A stretch of DNA of 64,000 nucleotides from Casuarius casuarius (GCA_003342895.1 PTFA01000158.1:186001-250000); one strand, 5' to 3'; shown: positions 49,574-61,678, counted from the first letter of the stretch. Program-made: numbers and translations. The notes: a model not told the origin generated them from the sequence alone.

Positions 49574-51189
49574 CAGAAAACCCTAAATAGTGCACAAAAA
49601 AAACCCCCCAAACTGTTGTGCTTGGACCATTTTAGAGAACCTCCATAATTTGCAAGTCAATGCGTAGATCCATGAGATTAAAATTTGGCTCTGTAAGGCA
49701 AAATCCAGTGGCACAGATCTTTCTGCTGCTTGTTGTCACTGAGCCAGAGTCTGTCATTTGGGTATTTTTTCTGCCCATATTGGATTATTCCCAGCTAGCA
49801 TCACTGGAGAACCCAGTTATTGGATCTCAGCTGCCCTTTCCTCCAAGAAAGATAGAGACATCAAAACCATTGCTCTGATTAAGTGTTGATATGTCTGCCC
49901 TATATTCTGCCACCCAATCATATGCAACTTTTTCTTCATAGAGGCCACTATAGTAAGAACCGGTAGTACATGCAGAAATACTACTTGTGCCTCTGGCCTT
50001 CAATGATTTTTTTGCTCTGAGAGTGAAGGTGCTGTAGACAAAGAAGCAAATGAGGAGGGGGGAGCAAGCAGCTGTGGAGGGGAGAGAAGGAATATATATA
50101 GGACTTGCTTTTGCTATGCATGAAATGCAACACCCTGTTCCCACATGGTGACGCACATCAGTCACTCCAGATGGTGAGAAGGGTTGAGTTTCTGCCTCGA
50201 GCGGCCGCGTTTGGGCTTCATTTGCATTCCCCAGCCCAGTTGTTCGTGGAACGGCATCCTGGCAATGCACAGCCATGCACACAACTGTGCACTGGCCCTC
50301 CTCACTTACCTTCGGAGGCAGAGCCTTTCATCACCATACCAAATGTCGGGACAGCTTTATGGCACGGGGAATGAGAGGAGCAGGATCAAGTTCAGGCTCC
50401 AAGTGGAGCCCTCTAACAGTCATGGCCAGTAGTGTACAAATAAAAATCATGCCCAAGTTCTCAGTCTCATCCTGCACTCCCACAAATAGCATCAAATTTG
50501 TGTAAAACACATCAAAAAATTCCTCTACCTCAATGAATGAGCAACTTCTGCTCTATCAAAAAAATAAACTTTCCACACAAAACTTTTCAGTGACCGATCC
50601 CTGTCTCTATAGTACCAATACCACAACCAGCTTTAGGAGGACATTATGAATGTTAATTTGTACCATGTGAAACTGCTGTTGCTGTTGCTGTAATTATCCC
50701 ATTTGAAATTGTTTAGTTTAACTGATTAATGGATCTGAGTTCTAGGGGTTTGATTCTGTTATTTTGTATGTATACTTTTATCTTAAAAACAATGCAGGAA
50801 TATGGAAAGAAAAAGCATTAGAGAAATAAAGAGCATTAGAAATATTTATTTATAATTTATAGGTCATCCTTAAAACCTATCAGCATTTTATGAGAGACAT
50901 ATTAAATGTACACATAATTTTACCCAAGAAATATGTGCTTTTAACAGTCACCCTACTGGAAGTAATGATTTTAGGTTAATCTTATATTAATGTCCAAGGA
51001 ATTTTCCTGGGTAATTTCCATTCATGATAGTGGAAGTTAAGAGCTGTGTATTAGTCACTAGACAAGAACTGTATCTTTAAGAAGAGAATAGTTTATAAAG
51101 ACTTAAAAAAAAAAAAAACAGAAAAAAACGTATCTAGATGAGATTGGGAGATACATTTAGTATTGCATTAAGAAACACTTAAGCAAAGA
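49574..51189. other. Noncoding stretch with one unassigned ORF
   Basis: A minus frame is open from ATG at 50276 down to 49827 (149 codons), the longest ATG-started frame I noted. It has one hydrophobic stretch and no recognised family, and the base at -3 is T, a poor context. The part at 50150-50300 is GC-richer and holds adjacent XhoI and NotI recognition sequences (50196-50208). The remainder is anonymous AT-rich DNA. Confidence 0.4.
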
Positions 51190-51690
51190 AGTCCTATCAG
51201 AAGGTTTCTCCTCTGAGTCCTGCTTCGCCCCGAAGCGTGGCTGATCATCCCACCTTAACAAGGTGCAGTGATTGGCAGGTAGCGAGGCTGCACGGAGCAG
51301 AAGGTGGGAGTGTGCTCTGTCGCTCTGTGCTTGTACATCCTGAGCACCAATTACTGTCACTGCTGCCAGCGCTGATGTATTTATCAGGATGAGGTATAGC
51401 AGCATATATGTACACAGGCAGTGTGCATGCTGGATGACCACCCCCTGTGATGTAAAATATGAGAGTCTGGGAGCTACCGTTTTATAATTCATCAGGTTCA
51501 GCAAGCGAATGTTGTTGGTTGGCTTAGTTATAAAGGCAAGTGTGAACTGAACAGCAGACAGGAGAACATAGCACGGAGAGTCCTGTGAAGCGGCGTTCGG
51601 TGCCTGGTCTCTGCTTTTGTTCAAGTGAAATCTGTCTTCGGTGAGTGACGGGGGGTCTGCTGAGCCGGAGCTGTTATTATATAAGCTGGG
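51190..51690 (+). promoter_or_regulatory. Candidate TATA promoter with untranslated first exon
   Basis: Three signals line up. A TATAAAG box stands at 51529-51535. A CpG-containing, GC-richer segment without any ATG follows from about 51560. A strong splice donor, ttcg then gtgagt, stands at 51641. A transcript starting about 30 bases after the TATA box would have a roughly 80-base noncoding first exon. Another CpG cluster (cttcgccccgaagcg) lies at 51222-51236, and a second TATA-like string (TATATAAG) at 51678-51685. The minus frame over the region (51157-51624, TTG start) is not a gene. No gene can be named, and the whole call is an inference from signal order. Confidence 0.35.
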
Positions 51691-52999
51691 TAAACCTGCC
51701 TGCTAGTTTTATGTGTATGTTGCTGCTGGAAGTCCTTGTCTGTGGCTGTTTTTTAGATTTTACAATATTTGCAGTTGTGCACGTTACTGGCACAAAAGGA
51801 GATGAAAAGGAAAATGCAATGATGAATTATTCACCATAGTGCTGTGAGGCTCTCTTTTCTAGCTGAAGTTACTTTCCTTTAGTCAGTGTGTTGTGGGTTC
51901 AAAGAAGCTACAAATGAGCAAATCTACCTGTCATTAAATTGCTTTTTTTTTTGTGGTTGAAAAGAGTGAGAGCTGTATCTTTTGTAGCAAGAGGAAGAAA
52001 AGGAAAGAGCTAAAATCAGAAGCATTAACAAAGTCTTGGCTTTTATGTACATGTGCCTTTTCAGATGCAGCATTAAATCTTTTGTGTGCAGCAAGGGGCT
52101 GCAAAGAATCTATACTGAAGAGCTTTTTAATTAGGTAATCAGCAAAATGGTAGCCTCTCTCTGTTTTTGTGGTAATATGCCTAGTATCACATTAAAATGA
52201 ATGATTCCCCATCTTGCATAACAACAGTGCTGATATATGTGTAAGATGAAAGGCAGGGAGAGACTTTGAAAGAAACTGTGCGAGAACATAGTATAGCACA
52301 GCTAGGTAGGGAAAGGTATATTTCCGATAGTCATTACTTTGTGGATTTCACTAGCTTTAGATTCTTTGCTTGAATTATTACTTGCTTCATTATGACCTTT
52401 ACATTTTTTTAAGCAAGCTCCTTTAATATATATCCACGTTCTCTCTCCAGTACCCTCTAAAGATCAATAAGCCGGCAATATAACTCCTTTTGTTTTGGCC
52501 AAAAAGGAATTGAATAGTTTACTAAAAGGCAATGTTAGCATTGCTATGCAATACCTGTATCCCTCCTCAAAACAAGCAGTTGTTCGGGAGTGGCAATTTT
52601 ACTTTTCTTTTTTTCCGTAGCAATATTATCAAAGGAGACAGTCATACTCCCTGCCTGTCTTTTGCTCCTTCAGTAGGAGAATCAAATTTGTTTTATCAAA
52701 AATATCCGGGGGGGTTGGCAGTGCAGCACCTGTTGTCTCATTGTTTTATTATCAGTAGTTGGAGAGAGACTGTCTTCCAGAGACCTCTCATCTGTGAGCA
52801 GTCCAAACTGTTTACTCTGTAGTGATTTAAACTTGCATGGCTACTTCTCACTTACAAATAATCTGTTCTGTGAGTTATGTATGAAGCATCGAAGCTGCAG
52901 GACAGATACTGGTATAATTAGTAAAATGCCTCATTTTAGCATCTTCTTTTTTTTTTATTTAAAGAGAAGGCTATTTGCAAAGTGGCCTATGCCACAGCC
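51691..52999. other. Anonymous noncoding stretch
   Basis: No gene supported. Short plus frames (60-96 codons) are unrecognised. A T run lies near 52946-52957, just before the larger T21 run. Confidence 0.5.
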
Positions 53000-53020
53000 T
53001 TTTTTTTTTTTTTTTTTTTT
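53000..53020 (-). repeat. T21 run, possible poly(A) tail of a minus-strand retrocopy
   Basis: This is the longest homopolymer in the window. Read on the minus strand it is A21, preceded 17 bases upstream by AATAAA (plus 53038-53043, tttatt). A polyadenylation signal at this spacing before a long A run is typical of a retroposed mRNA. The sequence to the right (53044 to at least 53400) has no recognised coding frame, so at most a 3' UTR copy is present. No target duplication was identified. Confidence 0.35.
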
Positions 53021-56000
53021 AGCAAAAGAGATTTGCATTTATTCTTTATAAACCAAAAATTTGAAGAAAATCATAATTTTCTCAGATCATTTCCAGGCAG
53101 CCTAACAGACTAGACTCTTTCCAATTTCTAGGAAAGAGTATATACCAGTGTCAGCAGTGCTTTACTTGAGAACATTTTTCTGTTTTCTAAGTATTGCAGT
53201 CTATTTTCAGTGACCCCTGTGCTAGCAAATGAGTTTTCTTGAAGTGTGAGCTTCTGGCTTTGCAAGTTCTCCTCCTTTTAGAAATCTGTGATATTGCATC
53301 CATCTGTCTAAGCATTTATATTACATACATCACTATGGTGTAATCTGAGCAGTCTGAACATTAACCACGTAAATGTATGTGCTGCAATGTAGGAAGTATA
53401 AATTAGGACAGGAAAAGCAACCCTAAAAAGAGAAAGTTATGATATGCATATATGACTCTTAGGGGCACCAGTGCTCCAGAGTCACTATTTGTTACAACAC
53501 AACAAATTAAGCTACCAACTAGTTCAGTATGCAGGCAATAGTGTGGAGGCTTGGGTACAGATGAAACCTGCTTCTTGAAGTCCTGTCCAGATAAGACTGA
53601 ACAGAAAATAGCCAGAGGACATAGCAAAAATTGCATTTTATTCTGGGTGCGTGTCTACTGCTCCTTTGTGGTCTTGGTCTGGCAGTGTTGCTAAAGGAAA
53701 AACAACAGTGACTAGAAAATATATTTTAAATCCTCTCCGGTCTGGAAAGCATGGTTGTTTTATCTGGATATGAGTGTGCTACTGTAATCCATGCCTCCCA
53801 CCTCAACAGCAAGCCACTGCAGTGCACTCCATGGAGCGCTATACCCTAAATCCACTTAGTTACCAAAGCTGGCACAGATAACAGCAGTCTGTAGGTTTAC
53901 TGTTATATCCTGCTGGAAACGCGCTACACTTGTTGTCCGAGAGGAATCTCTCTGCTTTTGCCTTTTAGTTACAGCTGACACCAGCCAAAGCTCCTATGTT
54001 CAAATTACCTTTCATATGAAATATAGAGGGCTGGGGAAAAACATACCGAATAAAGGTCCATAACTTTGGAATTAATTTTTTTCTTCCTTTTTTTTTTTTT
54101 CTGAAATACCTCATATCTGCTGACCTTCAGGTTCACTCTGAAGTCCCATGGCAGCTAAGGGTCAACATTTGGGGTGGAATAGGGTATTGGTTAACCCAGG
54201 ATTACTCTTTGGATGGTTATTCTTCAATTTGCAGTAAAGACAGCTGATGTGTGATTGTGTAGTTTTGTGATTGTGCTTTTTATCTGTGGCACAAGTGACT
54301 TTAGATTGCAGCAGGGGGGTGCAAACTTGTATGTTAGTGTGCTTGTAACATCTTCCCTATTTTTTGCCGTTAAACACAAACACACAGAAACTATACTTTT
54401 AAATAAAAGGAAGCATTCATAAGACTGAGTCCCAAGTACAGAAAGCTATAGTCCATAGAAGTGAAAAGAGCATATGTTATATCTCTTCTTGCTCCTTATT
54501 GAACAGTCAGTCTAATAAAGTGATACTGCATGCTACATTACAGCCTTCTCTGATTTGAATTCAGCAGTCATGACAGATAGGAAACAAGGCTGTACAGACC
54601 CAAATAATCATAATGATGCACTTAGCGAGAAGTTCTTCAGCAGAAAAATGGGCTGGAATGATAGATAAGGAATATAGTATCCTTGATGTTGAGAACAGCT
54701 GAAGTAACTTTTCAGCAGGGAAGAGACAGAATTTTATATTGAAAGAATATAATATGCCAATGAAAAACAGAATTTCTTTTCTATGACCAGAGAGATAGGC
54801 AGAGAAACACCTTTTTAAGGATTATCAAACACAGCGCATTAAAGGAAAAAATCCTGCAACTAGAGCAGAGAGAGAGAACGTGTTCATAGACACAATGTGC
54901 TCTTTGATGTTGGTCTGATCCTTGTGCTAGAAGTGAGATACATGTAAAAGCTTAATTCTACTGGAAGAGATCTTTTTAGATCTTCTGTGATTTTACAATT
55001 GGGAGAGGATATTGAAGTTAGAAAAGCAGTGAAAAATTCACTCCTAGGTATAACACATCCCAAAGGTGCTAAGTTTAATTCATTTATGGATTTAATTGCT
55101 CAGGTTATTTAATGGCTCTCGGTGTCTTGGCATCTGGTTGCATTACAATAATCTAATATAAAAAAGTCTTTCAATGTAAGCAATCTTTGCTTTTTAAATA
55201 TTTCTGCCACTTGAAGAAGAAGGAGAAAAAAAAAAGGCGAGGTCCGTAACCCTTGAGGCTTGCCTGCTGCAGGTGGTTAAGAGAACAAGCAGGTTGGTTT
55301 GTCCTTGAAACCTTCCAGGTGAGAAAGGTATGTTCCAGAGTCATAGACCCTGGTTCTGGAGAATTGGGTAGTAGAAATCAAGAGTAGTCATACATCAATT
55401 AAATAAAGTGATACAAGTGCTCTGCCTTCTGCATGGCATTTAATGTAGTCTAGATGGCTAACAACATGAGCAGCAAGAGTCCAGGGTCCTTTTCAAGAGA
55501 TAAGCTGCTCAGTTCAGCTTTAGTTGGAGTTTTCCCATGGTATTAGAGGGAAATGCAAGAGTGTTGTCCTAATGCACAGCCAGAAAGGTGTTGGGTGCTA
55601 TAGCTATAATATATAGCTATATTATTCCATCTAAGAATAGCTACCACCACAGAGAAGCTGCCCATAAAAAAAAAAAGAGGCGTAGGATTCAACTCAGATC
55701 CAGGACCTGCTCTAGTTTACTTGGTAAGACCCTGCAGCGCTGAATCATATAGGCACGTATTAAATGCACGTTCCAAGAGTGAGCTGCACTTAAAGCCACT
55801 GTGCGTTGCTCTCAATGGAGTTTTCAACTCTGCCATATTGAGAGCATGTGTTACAGAAGAAAAAAATGCTGAGGAGACCCTCTGATATAATACCACAGGA
55901 ACTCACTGTAATCACATCAGATTGCAGGTTGAAAGCACTCCTCTAAACACCTGCTGTTCCTCTGGTCCTCGGTTTTCTGTCTTGCCCGGAATAGTCAGAG

Positions 56001-57159
56001 ATCTAGAAGACATATCATTCAACTTATCAGCACACAAACAGTAGTGGTACTCACTGGTGGAAGATTCATTCATTCTCTGAAAAATGGTGCGCTCTCGTCT
56101 GTCCTGGCCAAACAACAAATTATCCTTTGGTGACCTAAAGTATAACATTAATATGCATTTTTTATTTGGTACTACACGGGAAAAATTTATGGGATCCTCA
56201 TTCTTCTACACGGGAATTACCCATGCCCTCATTCGAAAGTCAGCCTGATAAAACTCCGCATCTAGTCCTCACTCCCAGAATATTTTCTTAGTGTTAGCAG
56301 AACTTTCCTATCCTTTTAGCTAAGCAGGAGTGTAATCTGGATTGACAATAGTTTGAAAATCCTGAAAGTTAATGTCATCTTTGCACCACCCTGGACAATG
56401 CGTTGTATTTGAGAAATCTGCATAGTGACAGAATGAGGCATGGTGTGTCCCTTCTCATTCATTCCTGAAGTCCACATGAAATGTTTCTCATTTGGAAAAT
56501 GACAGAAAAAAACACCCTGTAAGCTTGATTTACAATACTATTTGTGCTAGCTTTTAAAAAAGAGATTAGTGCACCAGAGTTTCAGCTAAGCAAATGCTAA
56601 TTTAAGAATCTGCTATTATCCCTTTTTTGTGTTGTGGTAATAACCTTTAGCATTATGAAATAATAAAGAAGTGATTGAACGGTGTTGTATGTAACCACAT
56701 GCTGAAACACAGCCATAAAAGAGTGAACTTGCCAGGCAGACTGTAATCAGTTTGCATTGGATTTTTTTGCTTTCTTTTTTCTTTTATAGCCATTTATTTC
56801 TACATTTTAAGTAAATTCTACTCTCAGAAACATTTCCACTATGTTCAGTAATGTGTACAAAGACTAGGAAAACCACTCAGGGCAGCTCGTAATACTAAAG
56901 AGCAAATTTCTCTACCTAGCAGTTTATGAGAAATGTAATGAAAGTATTACTCACTCAAGAAAAATCTCTTCTTTCTTTCAAGAAAGCCACTTGAACCTGA
57001 GTTAAGAAGATATAAACATAAATACCATTACCATCAGTATACACTACCTTTTTTTAGTTAAACAGTATTTTATTCTCTCTCTTTATTTACAGTACTGTTA
57101 ATCTAAGTTTGTTTGGGTGTAATCTGTGTGTCTCCCACTAGCAAAATATTCCTCCAGAA
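53021..57159. other. Anonymous noncoding stretch
   Basis: No gene supported. T13 at 54088-54100. Near 55597-55620 the string tatagctat, five bases, atagctata forms a small hairpin. A 34-base unit beginning ctacacggg is imperfectly repeated in tandem at 56172 and 56206. The segment at 56570-56760 has high complexity with TAAT cores and might be conserved noncoding DNA, but the evidence is thin. Confidence 0.45.
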
Positions 57160-57240
57160 AGGAATCTATTATCCTGGTTTTATAGGTGGGAAACTGGGAA
57201 TGGACAAAATAATTATCCATCTAGCGTCACAGACTATCCT
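57160..57240 (+). repeat. Relic of MIR/L3-type repeat
   Basis: 'ctattatcctggttttatag', 'gtgggaaactgggaatgg' and 'atccatctagcgtcacagac' follow the old consensus order (ttattatccccattttacag, atggggaaactgaggca, cccaaggtcacacag). Plus orientation, noncoding, with approximate ends. Confidence 0.45.
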
Positions 57241-58242
57241 TGCCCTCCTGGAGCAGGTGCTTTTGTTGAGCATTATGGAGAGAAATAACCCTGTACGCTG
57301 GCTGCTGCCAACATTGGGTCGGACCGCAGTTCAGAAATGCAATGTACCATTATCGGGAGGTGGCATTGGGTGAAACTCTTCTCTTACCAGAAGTTATCTG
57401 TATTTCTTCTTTTGAGCTGCAATCACAAGAGCTAAATTCTCTAGTGAAGCGTCTATCCATCCAGCATGCAACTAAATTTACAAAACAGGTTTTTTTCCAG
57501 ACATGGAATCACTCGTTTCACAATTTTTTTGAAATCTGTCTGTTAAAAACCCTAAATTTTTCTAGAGGTGTTCTAAAATGTTCTTTTTTTGAATTAAAGA
57601 AATTGCTCAGAAATACTAAAGAGAAATACCTATGTTTCTTGTTCACTTTTGCTTTCTTCCATCCCAGTTCAAATTTCATCACATTTGAGCTGTAGTAGTG
57701 GACTGCTCTGGTTTTGAAAGATTCATCGGAAAACCTTGTTAAGCCACTCTGATATTTTTGTAACTATTTTATATTGGCCTTTTTAAGTTCATGTAGCACA
57801 CATTCTTTGTACTCAAATATCTTTGTTTTCATTTTCTTTCTTTTCTTGCTATTCACACCTGACTGTTGAAATGATGACACTCACAGTCAACTGACTCCAG
57901 TGTTTTCAGAGTGGAGAAGATATTCTGCTTTGCTTTTATTACACTCATTTCAGTACTTAGATAAGGAACACTGAAGATACGAAATAAAGTAGAAGGGCCA
58001 GAAAAAAGAGGGTAGATGGGACTGCATAGTATGCATATTATTATGCATTTTCTAGTGGAATTACTATGCAGTATATAATTTTTTAGTTAACGTTTATCTG
58101 CCAGTCGGAAATCAGTGTTTGGCTTTTGCCCTACACCATTTTTAAACCTTAAAATTCACCATTTTGCCTTGATTGTTTGAGATATTTAGTATTAAGTATG
58201 AGTCAATGACGGGCCAAGGAAGTACCTAGACTTATGAAGATT
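57241..58242. other. Anonymous noncoding stretch
   Basis: A plus frame at 57342-57695 (117 codons) is unrecognised. No repeat was seen up to the direct-repeat copy at 58243. Confidence 0.5.
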
Positions 58243-58315
58243 GAAACATCTTACACCTTATAATATCAGTTCCCTAATTTTTTGTTTCAGTTCATTTTTT
58301 GTATGCTTGATTAAT
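58243..58315 (+). repeat. Diverged direct repeat, copy 1
   Basis: Starts gaaacatcttacacctta and runs through 'ccctaattttttgtttcag' to 'gtatgcttgattaat'. It aligns with 59465-59538 at roughly 80% in the best 48 bases, with one gap. Both copies have the same orientation, about 1.22 kb apart. They are either two copies of an unrecognised interspersed repeat or the remnant of a local duplication. Confidence 0.7.
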
Positions 58316-59464
58316 AGGGAGATAAATAAGCTTTGGCTGTAGATGTTGCTTGCAGGTCTGTCAAATAATTCTCCTGAAAATGTCTGATCCAGAATTAATT
58401 TTTTATATTTGTGATGGGTGACTTTTTTAAGATTTGAAACATGGGAAGAAAATGGACAAAACTGCTTTTTTACTTAGACATAATCAGCCACCTGGCATGT
58501 TCTTGTATGAATCTGTACGTTAATAACAATTTTATCTTGTCTCTTTCTCTTATCCTTAATGCCTTTCCCCACAGGATTAGATTACCTTACCTATAATACT
58601 ATTATGCTGAATTTTGATGCAGCTAGAAATTTAGAAGTATAATGTAAAGGCAAAATATACCTGATCTTTCATGTAAATGGGAGGTTAAAATATCAGAAAG
58701 ATGTCCAGTTTGTTCTGACCTACATCCATAAAGCCTGTTTTCCTTATGCCTGTTGTCATCTTTAGAGTATTATCAGAAATACTTGTAGAAGATCGTTATG
58801 CTTAAAAAAAGAAAAAAAAACCATAACTAGATGTTCCTGAAAAAATGTATTCTTCTATATTTCTGAAAACAGCTGTAAACATCTGATGAAAATCTTTTAA
58901 TTACTGGTTATCAAAATATTTACAACATTACTTCTCCCCTTTCTTCCCCTCAATTTTCAGTTGCCCCAAACTGCCAGTTGAAGGGAGGCAAGGGCGGAGG
59001 GGGCTGTGGGGACTAATGTTTGCTGAAAAATGGTATCCCTAATGAAAATTTGTGTTTGGATTAATAAGGTGATTTTTTCAGTGAAAAAAAATCTTTAGTT
59101 TACTATTTTGCCCAACATAAATTAGAGGTTTGAGTGAAACATGCGAATAGATCATTTGAATTCAAATATTAGAGTCACTCAGCTAATTGCAGTAATGGAA
59201 TTTGTAAAGGCATAAGCACCGATCTGGAAACATGCAGGGCCTGATTCTGGTCCCGCTTATTCACATATACCTGAAAACATGCAAATCAAAGATTTTAGTC
59301 GTAATATTGCAATACAGTCACAATATAGTTGTAATTTGTTTTAGAATGTGGTGTGGAAGATCAACCACCTTTCAGATGTGTTGTATAAGCTGCCATATAT
59401 AAGTAAAGTTAATGTGTAATCTTGGGGTATTTTTTTTTTTTAATGAAACACTTACTCTGATAGA
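58316..59464. other. Anonymous spacer between repeat copies
   Basis: No gene. AT-rich with short A and T runs. At 59237-59270 the string gggcctgattctggtcccgc resembles an old reptile-type repeat and the segment at 4009. Confidence 0.5.
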
Positions 59465-59538
59465 GAAACATCTGACACTTAACAATATTAACTCCCTAAA
59501 TTTTTGTTTCAACTTATTTTTTTGTAAGCTTGGTTAAC
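59465..59538 (+). repeat. Diverged direct repeat, copy 2
   Basis: Starts gaaacatctgacacttaa and runs through 'ccctaaatttttgtttcaac' to 'gtaagcttggttaac'. It is the partner of 58243-58315. A weaker resemblance may continue downstream in both (for example ctgaaaat followed by agaatt or ggaatt strings), so the repeated unit may be longer than shown. Confidence 0.7.
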
Positions 59539-61611
59539 ACAGAAGAGAAAGACCCTGGGAAATGATGTGGAAGTATATTTGAGCTTATGAGGCACATGAC
59601 ATCTGCCACTGAAAATTGATGCCCCAGGGAATTTCCTAAACATTTCTAAACATGTGAAATGCAGCCACCTCTGTTGATGAAAGGGCAGGAAGCTAAATGC
59701 CAAACATGACAATATTCTATGTTCAGGGAAAACCAAGGCAAAGCAATACTCATTTTGCAAGATATCAGAATATGTTTGTAATGTTTGTGCATAAAAAATG
59801 AGTTGCAAACTCATGCACTCAAGGAGTGCTCACCCAAAACTTCTACAATCATGTTGTAACCATGCACATGGTTAATTTTATTTAATTCAGAAAAATGCAG
59901 TGCTTAGTTGAACTTCCCTGGAATTTGAACTTGGACTGTCGACTCTAGGTATTTCAAATATAGATTCTTAGTCATCTTCTCTGGTGCTAAATGCCAGCAA
60001 TTATAAGTACTAGTTGACTCATTTCTATACTCCATGAGTTTTTATGATGGTTATAAACCTCTGAAAATGCTGACAGACCCACAGCCATAGTGGGCACTGC
60101 CAGAATCAAGGAGCTTGATATTAAATATAGCTGGATATTAAACCTTTATATTGCTGTACCAGTTGTTCAACAGCAGTGTGACCAGGGAGAATAACATGAG
60201 CCAGGGGACACTAGTGCAGCTAAGAGTATTATTTTATTTAGTCTAATGATCTTTTCCTTCTAAAGGACTTAAGTTGTTAACCATACATTATCTTGCCACT
60301 GCGATTTACCAGCTCTGTAATTCTGTGGAAAAAAAAGTTTTGCTTGTATGTTGTTTGTGTGTGTAACCACCATGAATTAGACCCATTGTTTCAAGTCAGC
60401 TAAAATCTCTAAAGTGTATCAATAATGTCCACTTTGGACCAAATTATTCCCCAGTGTTTAGGATCTGATATCCAATATGTAATAAATATGCCAAGAAGGA
60501 GCCAGACTTCTCAAAGGGTGCATGAATATTCATATGGCTCTTCCCAGATGTTAAGTTCCAGTAATTGCTTCATATTATTCTTGTTGTTTGACATTTGAAA
60601 TAAACCACACTACTTCTGCCCAACACCTTTTGTCACCTGTTCAGATCTGCCAAATGCTTGCTTAGAATTTAAGTTCACTTCAAAATTCTTGTGGGCAATG
60701 AAAATTATAGATGATAATTATTTCTTCCCATAGGCTACAGACTGAAATCTTTCCTGTAAGAAATTATGCAGAACCTCATTCAAAGAAAAGCAACGTTTCC
60801 TTCCCTGAGAGACTTTTGCCTGTATTACACAGTGTGTGAAAACAAAAGAACACTTTCAGAATCATGAAGCTGGCTTTGACATTGGGTTGGCTGATCAAGA
60901 AATCCTCTGTCAATAGAATATGGCCTATATAAAAGAACTTAAAACCTCAAATTTACTTGCATTTGTTAACCTCCTTAGTACTCTTTCTCCTCTAGAGATT
61001 TCCCTTCTCTCCTTTCAGAGTAAGTTGTTCTCATTAAGCCCTGTGATTACAAACAAGGCTTAGCAGTATTAAATGAGTAGATATTTTTATGGCCAAATGG
61101 GATTACTTTGATAATTGGCTCTGATCTGTTGCATAGCTTGTACTCCCATACTTGCTGCCTTGGGCTTTGTAACGTGATAGAAGTCCCATCCAGCTGACAT
61201 TTCCCAGGTCCTTTGATCCTGAATCTCTTCAAAAGTTTGGTTTCTTTTCAGTTGCAGGCAGCCAGCCACAGCCTCTCCAGGTTTTTCTAGTTCTTCTTTG
61301 TCATTTTCCATGACAGTGCCTTCTTACTTTTATAGTAAAATTGTGATGAAAAGTGACAGAACTTAAGTCATCACAGTGTTTCATGCAGCCATTTATTTCA
61401 CAGGTCCTCAGTTTTAGCCATCAGGTATCCAAGCCAGATTTTGTTCTTTGGTCACCACTCTCTGACTTAAAAATCTGTGGTAAACCAGCATAAGGGAGGT
61501 TGACAGCAACCTCCAGCACTAAAATTACAGACTGACAGCATGGTGCCATCAGCCAGAAATTATGGCATTTCTGATCCTTATATCCTTGTGTTTGCAATGA
61601 CACATCCCTAG
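59539..61611. other. Noncoding stretch with one protein-like short ORF
   Basis: No gene is firmly supported. On the minus strand, ATG at 61311 opens a 74-codon frame ending near 61087 whose product is rich in E, Q and K (MENDKEELEKPGEAVAGCLQ at its start) and looks more protein-like than most chance frames. I do not recognise it. The rest is AT-rich and anonymous. Confidence 0.4.
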
Positions 61612-61678
61612 AATAAAGGATGCCTGATCTGGGCCAGACAGACTAGTAAAAAATAAAAAAAAATAAAAAAAATAAAAG
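61612..61678 (+). repeat. AATAAA plus A-rich tract, possible retrocopy tail
   Basis: AATAAA at 61612-61617 is followed 30 bases later by an A-rich tract with interspersed T (61648-61678). This could be the 3' end of a plus-strand retroposed transcript or simply a low-complexity A/T tract. The sequence before it is not recognisable. Confidence 0.3.

Noticed and set aside
51157..51624. 155-codon minus-strand frame, the longest in the window
   Set aside because: It starts with TTG, its first internal methionine comes about 44 codons in, and it lies across a region better explained as promoter-like on the other strand.
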